DNA from: JACPLR01 sp041649295
GTDB lineage: Archaea; Nanobdellota; Nanobdellia; Pacearchaeales; GW2011-AR1
DNA: 64,000 nt
Direction: 5' to 3'
Assembly (NCBI GenBank): GCA_041649295.1
Contig: JBAZNI010000001.1
Coordinates: 124,001 to 188,000 of the forward strand
Position numbers and translations under genes: made by a program. This document shows positions 48,960-57,157 of the stretch, piece by piece. The notes beneath the pieces were generated by a model, which saw only the letters and a program-made list of their open reading frames with translations, was not told the origin of the DNA and did no database searches. Each line of letters opens with the position of its first letter. The stretch's first letter is position 1.

Positions 48960-49496
48960 CTAAGAGCATAAAGTGCTGTCAATGTCAATAGTTATTGTGC
49001 TTTTTGAGCATATAATCTCTTTTGTCTTTCCTTCAATTTCCTCGTCAATAAACGGTTCAACTTGAAGATGATATATTTGAGCATTTTCAAAATAATTAAA
49101 AATAAGCATCTGCTCTTTTCCACTCGCAAGTCCTGATGTCCCGAACCTTATTCTCCCTTCAGAGCTCAATATATCTTCACTGGATAAATTAAGCGGAATT
49201 ATCGGAACAGCATTTTCTTTATTTGAAATTCTTACATATGCTCCGTCAATTTGAAAAAGCCCTTTGTTTTGAAAAGTAATAGTTATCTTATTAGCATTAG
49301 CATCACAATTATAACCTTTGACAAAAAGGGAAACATCATCAGGGCATTCCTGTTTTATCTGCGGAATTTGGGTTCTTAACCATCCATAAACTAAAACACT
49401 TATTGATACAACCACGACTATTAAAAGAACATAGGAAACAACCTCACTTATTCCTTTTTTATTTAGCATTGTCCTGCTATTTTTTTTAACTTTCAT
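48960..49496 (-). CDS. Type IV pilin
   Basis: The 178-aa protein has the leader and helix LNKKGISEVVSYVLLIVVVV, typical of archaeal pilins. ATG at residue 10 (base 49469) would give the shorter leader MLNKKG and is an alternative start. The head has four cysteines (QECPDDV, GYNCDAN, EIICSK, TLCS). Confidence 0.78.
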   Translation of the reverse strand: MKVKKNSRTMLNKKGISEVVSYVLLIVVVVSISVLVYGWLRTQIPQIKQECPDDVSLFVKGYNCDANANKITITFQNKGLFQIDGAYVRISNKENAVPIIPLNLSSEDILSSEGRIRFGTSGLASGKEQMLIFNYFENAQIYHLQVEPFIDEEIEGKTKEIICSKSTITIDIDSTLCS

Positions 49497-49515
49497 TTTA
49501 ATATAAATGCTTTTA

Positions 49516-50031
49516 TTACTCTATTTGTTTTGCCTGAACTACAAAATAAAATATTTCATCGCCACTTTTATTTATAGTATATGTTGTATTTAAAACTTCT
49601 ACAACTAAACTATCCCCTGATTGGTGTGTTACTTCCCCCGGGATTATTATAAACTCGTTGCTTTCTAATATAAGGTTTGTTGGGGCATTTCCTCCAAATA
49701 TCAAGCTAATATCTGTAGAAACTTCTTCTTGGCACTGCATTACAAAAACATCTCCCAACTTATTTCCATAAACAAAAAAAAATTCATAATCCTGATAACT
49801 TTTGCAGTATATCTCTCCAAATCTTTCATATTCTGGCTTTAAGTCTTTCCCATTAATTATCCCGTATTGTGAAACAGCCATTATCTCCAAATTTACTTCT
49901 TTGTTTAATTTATTCACCTCTCCTTTTTCTTTTTTTACAAGTATATAATTTGTTGTTTTTACTATCCCAAGAACAATTATTATAATTATAATTGCAGCAA
50001 TAAGGTAAAATTGCCCTCTTTTATTTAGCAT
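49516..50031 (-). CDS. Type IV pilin-like protein
   Basis: The 171-aa protein begins LNKRGQFYLIAAIIIIIIVL, a basic leader and a long Ile-rich helix, then a soluble domain with a Cys pair (GEIYCKSYQDYEF, VFVMQCQEEV). It heads the pilus operon. A start-proximal promoter is not obvious in the AT-rich gap 50032-50216. Confidence 0.7.
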   Translation of the reverse strand: MLNKRGQFYLIAAIIIIIIVLGIVKTTNYILVKKEKGEVNKLNKEVNLEIMAVSQYGIINGKDLKPEYERFGEIYCKSYQDYEFFFVYGNKLGDVFVMQCQEEVSTDISLIFGGNAPTNLILESNEFIIIPGEVTHQSGDSLVVEVLNTTYTINKSGDEIFYFVVQAKQIE

Positions 50032-50216
50032 AATTTAACTAACAAATGCACATTAATAAAGATTTCTTAATATATCCAGGATTGTTTTTTTGTAAACTCT
50101 CAAATTTATTTTGTGAGAAAAAACAATTCTTGAGCTTGCTCAAAAATGAAATTTAAAGAAACAGCTGTAAGATAAAAGTTTTCCTCAAATTAAAACAAAA
50201 ATAATCATGCTACTAA

Positions 50217-51629
50217 CTATCCCTTAACAACAGTTAAGGGTTTTAATCTTGCAACTTTTAAAGAAATCCCCAAATTGTGGACTGTTTCAACAACTTCATC
50301 AATATCTTTGTAAGCTTCTGGAGCTTCTTCTGCCAAACCATAAACATTTCCAGATTTTACAATTGTTCCTGTTTTTTCAAGTCTCTTTTGAATTTCTCTT
50401 CCGCACAAGCTATGAATTGCCTTGCTTCTGCTCATTATTCTTCCTGCACCATGGACAGTTGAGCCAAAAGTTAATTCTTCTGCTTTTTTTGTCCCTTTGA
50501 GAATAAAACTTGATGTTCCCATGCTTCCAGGTATTAGAACAGGCTGTCCAATTTCCCGGTATTTTTCAGGAACTTCTTTTCTTCCAGCTCCAAAGCTTCT
50601 TGTAGCCCCTTTTCTATGGACACATACTTTCTTTATTTTTCCGTCTATAATATGCTCTTCAATCTTTGCAATATTATGGCAGACATCATAAAGGACATTA
50701 ATTTCAACATTTTCAAATAATTGACTCATTTCTTCCCTAACCCAATGGGTTATTATCTGCTTGTTTGCAAAAGCAAAATTAGCTGCACAGTTCATTGCTT
50801 TTAAATAGTCTTTTCCAAGCTGGGATTTTATTGGGGCATTTATTAATTCCCTGTCTGGAAGATTTTTAAACCCGTATTTATCTTCCATTAATTTTATATA
50901 ATCTGAAGCAACCTGATGCCCAAGCCCTCTTGAACCGCAGTGAATCATTATAATTGCCTGTTCTTTTTTTAATCCAAAAACTCTTGCAGCTTTTTCATCA
51001 AAAATCTCATCAACATACTGGACTTCCAAAAAATGATTTCCTGCTCCAAGTGTTCCAACCTGTCCAATTCCTCTTTTTTTCGCTTTTTCAGAAACTTTGC
51101 ACGGATCTCCTTCAAGATTTCCTTCTTCTTCAGTATTAATATAATCCTCTTTTTTTCCAAAACCCCTTTTAACTACAAATTTTGCACCTCCTGCTAAGAG
51201 TTCATCCAACTCTTTATAAGTTATTTGAAATTTGCCACCCCTTCCGACACCAGAAGGAATTTTTCTAAATAAAGATTCAGCAACTTCTTTTTGTTTTTTT
51301 AAGATATCATTTTTTGTTAAGTTTGTTGTAAGAACTCTGATACTGCAATTTATATCATATCCCACTCCGCCCGGGCTAATTACCCCATTGTCAATATCAA
51401 AAGCAGCAACCCCCCCTATTGGAAATCCATACCCTTCATGAGCATCACTCAATGCAATCGACGCTTTTAATATGCCGGGAAGTGTTGCGACATTTTTCAC
51501 CTGCTCAATTGTTTTATCGTGTTTTATTGCTTCTAGCAGTTTTTCAGATGCATAAATTCTCCCAGCAACATTCATATTTCCTGATTTTGGGATTTCATAA
51601 ACATCCTTGCTTATTTTTTTTATTTCCAT
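50217..51629 (-). CDS. rtcB: RNA-splicing ligase RtcB
   Basis: RtcB joins 2',3'-cyclic phosphate and 5'-OH RNA ends using GTP and Mn, completing tRNA splicing. The 470-aa protein has NVATLPGILKASIALSDAHE, GYGFPIGGVAAF, GVGYDINCSIR (metal Cys), GAGNHFLEVQ, IHCGSRGLGHQVASDY, and HRKGATRSFGAGR (guanylated His region). No intein is present, unlike some archaeal RtcB genes. Archease is encoded at 40164, and a substrate, intron-bearing tRNA-Asn, at 6700. Confidence 0.95.
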   Translation of the reverse strand: MEIKKISKDVYEIPKSGNMNVAGRIYASEKLLEAIKHDKTIEQVKNVATLPGILKASIALSDAHEGYGFPIGGVAAFDIDNGVISPGGVGYDINCSIRVLTTNLTKNDILKKQKEVAESLFRKIPSGVGRGGKFQITYKELDELLAGGAKFVVKRGFGKKEDYINTEEEGNLEGDPCKVSEKAKKRGIGQVGTLGAGNHFLEVQYVDEIFDEKAARVFGLKKEQAIIMIHCGSRGLGHQVASDYIKLMEDKYGFKNLPDRELINAPIKSQLGKDYLKAMNCAANFAFANKQIITHWVREEMSQLFENVEINVLYDVCHNIAKIEEHIIDGKIKKVCVHRKGATRSFGAGRKEVPEKYREIGQPVLIPGSMGTSSFILKGTKKAEELTFGSTVHGAGRIMSRSKAIHSLCGREIQKRLEKTGTIVKSGNVYGLAEEAPEAYKDIDEVVETVHNLGISLKVARLKPLTVVKG

Positions 51630-51824
51630 ACACAGACTAAAAATAACTAATTTATATGCTTTTGCTTAGGTTTATTTTTGATTTTGTAAAAAAATTATCC
51701 CTGCTTATTAAATTTGCTCTGTAGTATTAAAATTTTCCCGATATTATAGCCAAATTATGCACTGATTGCAGATGCTTTCACTTGTTTAGGCAGCTAAAAA
51801 TCACAGTAAGAAATTATAATTAAC

Positions 51825-51950
51825 AGGAATAAAGAAGAGGAATTTAACAAACTAAGAAAAATAAGAAACAGCATTAGTTATTATGTAAAAGAAATTGCTG
51901 TTATCGAAGCAAGAGAAGTTTTAGGCAGAATAAAAATATTAAGGAAATAA
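51825..51950 (+). pseudogene. Relic of a HEPN-domain gene (C-terminal part)
   Basis: An open stretch without a start reads RNKEEEFNKLRKIRNSISYY and then VKEIAVIEAREVLGRIKILRK before a stop. The IRNSISYY piece matches the RNxxxY signature and C-terminal helix of archaeal HEPN proteins such as the one at 18707. Upstream the frame is closed, so only the tail of a decayed gene remains. The rest of 51630-51990 shows no gene. Confidence 0.5.
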
Positions 51951-51990
51951 ATATTTAAATTAGTTCTTGATAAATAATCAGCTATGTATA

Positions 51991-52470
51991 TTAATATGTT
52001 TTATAAGGTTTTTTAGGGAATTTATCTAATCTTTTCGAGAATTTATCTAATCTTTCAGGTTCTTTTAATAAGTAAATTTTAACTTTATCTTTTTCCCCAA
52101 ATGGGTCATCATAATTTGGTTTTTTTTCTATATACCTTTTAGTGTGTGAATTGTTTCTATCTCCAATAGGGTTGTGTAGTAATCTAGGGTTTATCCCTGC
52201 AGAAAAAGGAATATTTTCTCCATCCAATATATCATAGCATGCCTTTATAACTGCTTCCCTACACTCTTCTGGGAATTGTGCAACTTGTTCAGGAGTAAAG
52301 CTTGTTAATCTATAGTGTGCTAATGCCCTTGCTGTTTGTTCTTGGTCAACACCTGCTTCACGTAGTCTATTTAACCAATTCTCAAATTCAGTTTTTCCCT
52401 TTTTTTGAGCCATACATAAAAGGTAATCTTGATATACTTTACCTATTATCCTTCTTATATCATTTTCCAT
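51991..52470 (-). CDS. Hypothetical helical protein
   Basis: The 159-aa soluble protein has a helical N-terminal half (RRIIGKVYQDYLLCMAQKKG, then FENWLNRLREAGVDQEQTAR) and a charged, probably disordered C-terminus with a small repeat (RLDKFSKRLDKFPKK). A TATA box (AAAGATTTAAAAAC on the minus strand, about 52492-52505) lies 25 bases before the start. The family is not recognised. Confidence 0.5.
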   Translation of the reverse strand: MENDIRRIIGKVYQDYLLCMAQKKGKTEFENWLNRLREAGVDQEQTARALAHYRLTSFTPEQVAQFPEECREAVIKACYDILDGENIPFSAGINPRLLHNPIGDRNNSHTKRYIEKKPNYDDPFGEKDKVKIYLLKEPERLDKFSKRLDKFPKKPYKTY

Positions 52471-52521
52471 ATAAATTCTATAAAATTTTTGTTTTTAAAT
52501 CTTTCTATTTATCAAAATTAG

Positions 52522-52780
52522 CGTAGACTCAGAGGTTTGCTTACTTAAACCTAAAAAGCTTACCTTGCTTATTCTCAGTTTTGCAACCCTATAAGCACCT
52601 TGGTTTCTGTTTAGGGCTGCTCCGATCAAGGTCTGACCCGGTTAGCAGAAGCAAAGTCAAATAGGACAAAACCTCACAGTCCAAACAAGGACCTTTTAGA
52701 CTTAAGGTCACTTGCCTCTTTGCAGCCTGCTTAAAGCTCACTAGCAAATGGCGCAGAGCTGACGCGCCGGCCTAGTCTAC
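52522..52780 (-). ncRNA. ffs: Signal recognition particle 7S RNA
   Basis: Read on the minus strand the roughly 259-nt RNA has ends that pair (GTAGACT near 52780 with AGTCTAC near 52523), a GC-rich 5' Alu-type segment (AGGCCGGCGCG ... GCAGGCTGC ... AGTGAGC) and the helix-8 core GGGTCAG ... GGAGCAGCCC that binds SRP54. A minus-strand TATA-like ACTTAAATAACC lies about 25 bases upstream. The apical loop between ACC and CGG reads TTGAT and is not an obvious GNRA or GGAA tetraloop. It sits next to genes for exported surface proteins. Exact ends are estimated from the pairing. Confidence 0.85.
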
Positions 52781-52825
52781 AAAATATTAAGAATATGAGG
52801 TTATTTAAGTGTTGCGATTTTACCT

Positions 52826-55800
52826 TTATACTTGGATTATGTTTGTCTCACTAAAGGTTTGTGCTACCCCATCCCAAATAACATACTTTCCATCAGAACT
52901 CCATAAAGTTAACTTCTTTGTATTAGGCCCTAAAGCAGTTACAGGATAGTAAGCAAGAACAGGATTAAAATCAGCAGGCAAACCAATTTGTTCATTTGTT
53001 TTTACTTCTCCAAAATTAGCTCCATTCCATATTGAATAATCTCCATCAGAACTCCACACAACTAACTTTTTAGTATTTGGCCCATTAGCTTCAACATGAT
53101 AGTAAGCAAGAACAGGATTGAAATCAGCAGGCAAACCAATTTGTTCATTTGTTTTTACTGGCCCAAATGTCTGGGTTGCACCAGCCCATACTATTCTCTT
53201 TCCATCTGAACTCCATAAGATTAGTGTTTTATTATTTGGCCCATTAACTCCAACATGATAGTAAGCAAGAACAGGTTTGAAATCAGCAGGCAAACCAATT
53301 TGTTCATTTGTTTTTACTTCTCCAAAATTAGTTCCATTCCATATTGAATAATCTCCATCAGAACTCCATAAAGCTAACTTCTTTGTATTAGGCCCTAAAG
53401 CAGTTACAGGATAGTAAGCAAGAACAGGATTAAAATCAGCAGGCAAACCAATTTGTTCATTTGTTTTTACTGAACTAAAAGTTTGTGCTACACCATCCCA
53501 GATAACATACTTTCCATCAGAACTCCATAAAGCTAACTTCTTTGTATTAGGTCCTAAAGCAGTTACAGGATAGTAAGCAAGAACAGGACTAAATGTTGAA
53601 GCAGGAATCTCCTTTGGAACAACATCAAAAATAACTAAATCAGTAAAGCCAATATTAAATTCAATATCGCTCAATTTTTCAAGAGCAACATCTTCAAATA
53701 TTTTTTCTGTTACGCATTCGCTACTCCCACAGTATTTTTTATATACATCAAAATATTTATTCTCTAGTTTGTACTTATCAAGCTTAAAAGAAAGACTAAG
53801 AGATTCTGTTCTATTATCTATATTTACAAATATATAAGATAAAACTCCATCATGTTTAAGAAATACTCTTGTTAATACAGGCTCGAAGAAGAAAGATATG
53901 TTGGTGCCCGCATTATTTTCATAGTCTTCAGATATTTCTTCTGGAATTCCATTTATCTCAGGAGGGTTAAGCATTTCAGCTCCCCTGTAACTTTGGTTTA
54001 TATTTGCAACAAGTTTTCTAAAAAATACTAATCCAAGATTTTCAGTATCTTTTAATGTTCTTGGAGGATTTTCCCATGTAGCAACAATTGGAATCCCTCC
54101 CTGCAAAACAGAACTTGAAATGCCCCACAAGTTTTTTGAGGTATAATCTTGATTTTCTTCTAAAAATGATGCGTAAGCATCAGCCCCAATATAATTTTTG
54201 CTATAGATATAACTAAATAGAGGTATATTTGAAACTGAAGAATCTTCAATTTTTGTGTATGTGTTATAATCTGCAGCCTGTCTTGTGTGAACAATTTGTA
54301 AATATGGAATATAGTATTCAGATGTTCCTTCTAATCCAATTCCAAATTTACCCTGTTTTCCTTCTTCATCTATAACTTGGTTAATATCCTGCAATAAGCT
54401 TACAAACCTATTATGCATCCATCTTCCATAACCAATGCCCCTGCTGTTGATATATTTTAAATTGTAATCAGCATCTCCCCAAATCCAGCCCCCATTAATT
54501 TGGTCAAGGTTCATAAGTGAAATTCCTCTTCTCATACCTCTTATAATATTGTCCCGGATAACTAAGTTAATTGCATTATGCTCTCCATTGCTTCCAATGT
54601 CAATCATTGCAGAATACCTTTCATGTCCTGAAGGAGAAAAAGAGTTAACCCGGTAATCTTCTAATCCATTTTCTTTTACAATAACAGAATTATTTGCCCC
54701 AGAATTATAAAAATCAGTGCTGTCATTAAAAAGCAAGTTTCCATTTTCATCAAATTCCCATAAATCCCATCTGTTTGCTGAAATCCAGGCGTACATACTT
54801 ATATTTATTTCATTCAGGGAATTAACAGCTTCGTATAACTTATCGCCATCAACAGGATTAAAAGGATTTTTTGTTCCCTTATATGGATAAAAATAATTCA
54901 TTGCACTCCACTCTCCAACATCAATTTCTCTCCCAAATGTGCCTCCATTAGTATAAATAATATTTTTATAATCAATTTGGTAAGGGCTGGATAAATAACG
55001 GTTATTAATCATTTGCTCATTAACTGGCAGAAGATTACTGTAGTCTTTATCAGATTCTGCTAATTTTCCGTTTTGCAATAATGTACTCTCAAATAAAAAT
55101 TTGGGAATATCATCCCTTTCCCATATTGTTTTTTCAGCCCACCATTGTTTTAATGCCCATTTTTTATAAATATCAGCAGAATCATACCAGTCTCCATAAA
55201 ATGTTTTTAATTTTATATTATAATCAAGAGCAAAATCATTTCCATAATTTTCAGATATAAAATTATTATATTTAACAACAAGAATGTCATTGTTAGATTG
55301 GTTGTACCTTATAAAATTAATTCTTTTATAATTTCCATTAATATCTTCGCTTTGTATGTACAATCCAGGAAGTTCGGATTTGTCATAAAATGCCATAAAT
55401 TGCATATAGCCCCATGCACTTGGGTGAGTTCTTGTATATTCAACTGTGGGCCAGCTTCCAATGTTTTTGTATAATTCACCTGTTGTAGAAGGATAAACAA
55501 AATAATCATCTTCAGAACTTTCACCAAGTACCGGATTAAGAGGTATTAGAGGGTAACTTACACTTTGTATGATTTTATCACCAGAGTTTTTAATATTTAT
55601 ATTAAAATTAAGGCTGTTGTCAGTTTTGTTCAATTTAATAATTGATGTCACATCCATGCTAATTTCGTTGTGACAGGTAGTCATTGTAATCTGGGCGTAT
55701 TCATTGTTGTCCTCTTTTTGATATTCAAAGCAGGACGAGTCAAGGTTATCAACTAAATTCTTTTTTGTAGTGTGGATTTCATCTTTAAAATGGATTTGAT

Positions 55801-56059
55801 ATAATTTAAACCAGGTAGTTTTATCCTGCTTAATAAACTCCCTTCCGCTTTTTTTATCTTTAATGCTTACAATTGCACCCATTTTATTTGTATCAACAGT
55901 TAGAGAAATGCTTTCATCTTCAATTGTTACTAAGTTGCCTTCGCTTAATTGTACAGGATATTTTTGCCTGAATAATACTAAAGAAGAAAAGCATATTAGA
56001 ATTCCGATGATAACTAAAAGAACAATATACCTTTGTTTTAACCTCTTTTTCTTATTCAT
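52826..56059 (-). CDS. DUF6259-type (glycoside-hydrolase-like) surface protein with five C-terminal repeats
   Basis: The 1077-aa protein is the paralog of the 12614 gene. An N-terminal helix (YIVLLVIIGILICFSSLVLF) anchors or exports it. The two proteins share long near-identical blocks, for example NYGNDFALDYNIKLKTFYGD and IYKKWALKQWWAEKTIWERD, the latter the DUF6259 hallmark. Where the paralog has a C-terminal membrane helix, this one has five 47-53-residue repeats (residues 823-1077). It starts about 25 bases after a TATA box. A carbohydrate-active or binding role at the cell surface is inference. Confidence 0.75.
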   Translation of the reverse strand: MNKKKRLKQRYIVLLVIIGILICFSSLVLFRQKYPVQLSEGNLVTIEDESISLTVDTNKMGAIVSIKDKKSGREFIKQDKTTWFKLYQIHFKDEIHTTKKNLVDNLDSSCFEYQKEDNNEYAQITMTTCHNEISMDVTSIIKLNKTDNSLNFNINIKNSGDKIIQSVSYPLIPLNPVLGESSEDDYFVYPSTTGELYKNIGSWPTVEYTRTHPSAWGYMQFMAFYDKSELPGLYIQSEDINGNYKRINFIRYNQSNNDILVVKYNNFISENYGNDFALDYNIKLKTFYGDWYDSADIYKKWALKQWWAEKTIWERDDIPKFLFESTLLQNGKLAESDKDYSNLLPVNEQMINNRYLSSPYQIDYKNIIYTNGGTFGREIDVGEWSAMNYFYPYKGTKNPFNPVDGDKLYEAVNSLNEINISMYAWISANRWDLWEFDENGNLLFNDSTDFYNSGANNSVIVKENGLEDYRVNSFSPSGHERYSAMIDIGSNGEHNAINLVIRDNIIRGMRRGISLMNLDQINGGWIWGDADYNLKYINSRGIGYGRWMHNRFVSLLQDINQVIDEEGKQGKFGIGLEGTSEYYIPYLQIVHTRQAADYNTYTKIEDSSVSNIPLFSYIYSKNYIGADAYASFLEENQDYTSKNLWGISSSVLQGGIPIVATWENPPRTLKDTENLGLVFFRKLVANINQSYRGAEMLNPPEINGIPEEISEDYENNAGTNISFFFEPVLTRVFLKHDGVLSYIFVNIDNRTESLSLSFKLDKYKLENKYFDVYKKYCGSSECVTEKIFEDVALEKLSDIEFNIGFTDLVIFDVVPKEIPASTFSPVLAYYPVTALGPNTKKLALWSSDGKYVIWDGVAQTFSSVKTNEQIGLPADFNPVLAYYPVTALGPNTKKLALWSSDGDYSIWNGTNFGEVKTNEQIGLPADFKPVLAYYHVGVNGPNNKTLILWSSDGKRIVWAGATQTFGPVKTNEQIGLPADFNPVLAYYHVEANGPNTKKLVVWSSDGDYSIWNGANFGEVKTNEQIGLPADFNPVLAYYPVTALGPNTKKLTLWSSDGKYVIWDGVAQTFSETNIIQV
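52829..53593 (-). repeat. Five in-frame tandem repeats of 141-159 bp
   Basis: Each repeat begins F(S/N/K)PVLAYY and contains LWSSDG and, except for the last, ends VKTNEQIGLPAD. Two types alternate: type A (53 aa, with WDGVAQTF or WAGATQTF) and type B (51 aa, with DYSIWNG and NFGEV), in the order A-B-A-B-A. The nucleotide sequence of the linker is almost invariant between units, so the array is young or kept uniform by conversion. A beta-propeller or lectin-like fold is possible. Confidence 0.9.
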
Positions 56060-56078
56060 ATTTTATTAAACAACTCGG

Positions 56079-56119
56079 CATATATAAGTTTATTTATCTT
56101 TTCATTATCTTTTTAAATA
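56079..56119. promoter_or_regulatory. Divergent promoter pair
   Basis: On the minus strand, CTTATATATG (56079-56088) is the TATA box of the DUF6259 gene starting at 56059. On the plus strand, TTTTTAAATA (56110-56119) serves the gene starting at 56139. Each lies about 20-30 bases before its start codon, so both transcripts are probably leaderless. Confidence 0.55.
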
Positions 56120-56138
56120 TCGTTTTTCTAATTAATTA

Positions 56139-56720
56139 ATGGGGAAGACTAGTGCAGAGGGAAAAGTTAAAGAGGAAAAAGATGAAAATGAATTAGGAAT
56201 TTTTGAGATGTCAAATATAAGTTTAATGCTGAATAGTTATGACGATATTTTTTCAAGTTTTGACCCGCGCCATGATTCAGAAAAGGCACTGTCTGTCGAT
56301 TTTTTAGATGAAGCAAAAAGAGCAAGCAGAGACCAGGTTTCAGGAGATATTGAGTTAAGGCTTTTGATTCCAAAAAAGTTAAGAGACATTAACCGGGAAA
56401 AAGCAGTAAAAAAGAGATTAAGAGAGCATTTCCAAAAACACCATTCCCAGATTAGGAAACAGTATAGAAAAATTATCGCCAACGGAATTATATTCATAAC
56501 TACTGGAGTTTTAATAATGCTTATGGCTACATTCATTTCTTTTAAGCTGTCTGTTGATAATTTTCTAGGGCATTTTTTGATTATATTTTTAGAGCCAGGT
56601 GGATGGTTCTTTTTTTGGGAGGGGCTGTACCAGATAATTTTTGATTCAAAACAGAAAAAACCAGATTTGGATTTTTATGAAAAAATGGCAGGTGCAACAA
56701 TTCACTTCCTTTCTTATTAA
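56139..56720 (+). CDS. Conserved two-helix membrane protein
   Basis: The 193-aa protein has an acidic soluble N-terminal part, and then LRLLIPKKLRDINREKAVKK and an amphipathic RLREHFQKHH helix. Two membrane helices follow (IIFITTGVLIMLMATFISF and a Phe/Trp-rich LIIFLEPGGWFFFWEGLYQI). The pattern of a PxxxRDxxRE motif, a REHF-type helix and two membrane segments is one I associate with a widespread uncharacterised prokaryotic family, but I cannot name it. It stands alone on the plus strand among minus-strand surface genes. Confidence 0.6.
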   Translation: MGKTSAEGKVKEEKDENELGIFEMSNISLMLNSYDDIFSSFDPRHDSEKALSVDFLDEAKRASRDQVSGDIELRLLIPKKLRDINREKAVKKRLREHFQKHHSQIRKQYRKIIANGIIFITTGVLIMLMATFISFKLSVDNFLGHFLIIFLEPGGWFFFWEGLYQIIFDSKQKKPDLDFYEKMAGATIHFLSY

Positions 56721-56836
56721 GTTTAGTTAATATAGAATCTTGCTCTACTGCTCTGCAACAACTCACTGCTCAACCCATATAAAATTTAAGAAAGTTATGG
56801 ATTATTAAACCTAAAGATAGAATTATTGACTATCAT

Positions 56837-57157
56837 TTATCCTCTTAAATTCCTTACCACTTCTTTTAACCTCTCTTCTACATCAAATCTAACTGTCGTC
56901 GCTGTTAGTGATAAGTCCTGAATAACTCTTTCTAATTTTCTTACAGTTTTATTTAATTCTTCAGTCTTAATCAGATTATTAAGATAATTTCTTTTCTCAT
57001 CTTCATATCTTTGTATGGTTTCATCAATAACTTTCAATAATTCCCCCCTTTGTTTATCAGAAATGTCTAAATTATTAATCTCTTCTCTTTTTCTTTCTAT
57101 TTCATTATAAAATGCTCTCTCTTTTGCTATATTCTGCTTCTGCCAATTTATCTCCAT
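56837..57157 (-). CDS. Coiled-coil protein
   Basis: The 106-aa, highly charged helical protein (KERAFYNEIERKREEINNLD, then QRYEDEKRNYLNNLIKTEEL) would form a coiled coil. Its start overlaps the end of the surface protein gene 57148 by 10 bases, so it is probably translated after that large surface protein. The function is unknown; a cytoplasmic partner of the membrane proteins is possible. Confidence 0.6.
   Translation of the reverse strand: MEINWQKQNIAKERAFYNEIERKREEINNLDISDKQRGELLKVIDETIQRYEDEKRNYLNNLIKTEELNKTVRKLERVIQDLSLTATTVRFDVEERLKEVVRNLRG

Noticed and set aside
40573..50031. Archaellum operon
   Set aside because: There is no FlaH-like ATPase, FlaG/F or flagellin signature set; two platform proteins and several pilins fit a type IV pilus.
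52829..53593. Regularly spaced near-identical repeats, at first sight like a CRISPR array
   Set aside because: The units are 141-159 bp, in frame and encode repeated protein domains with no unique spacers of constant length.
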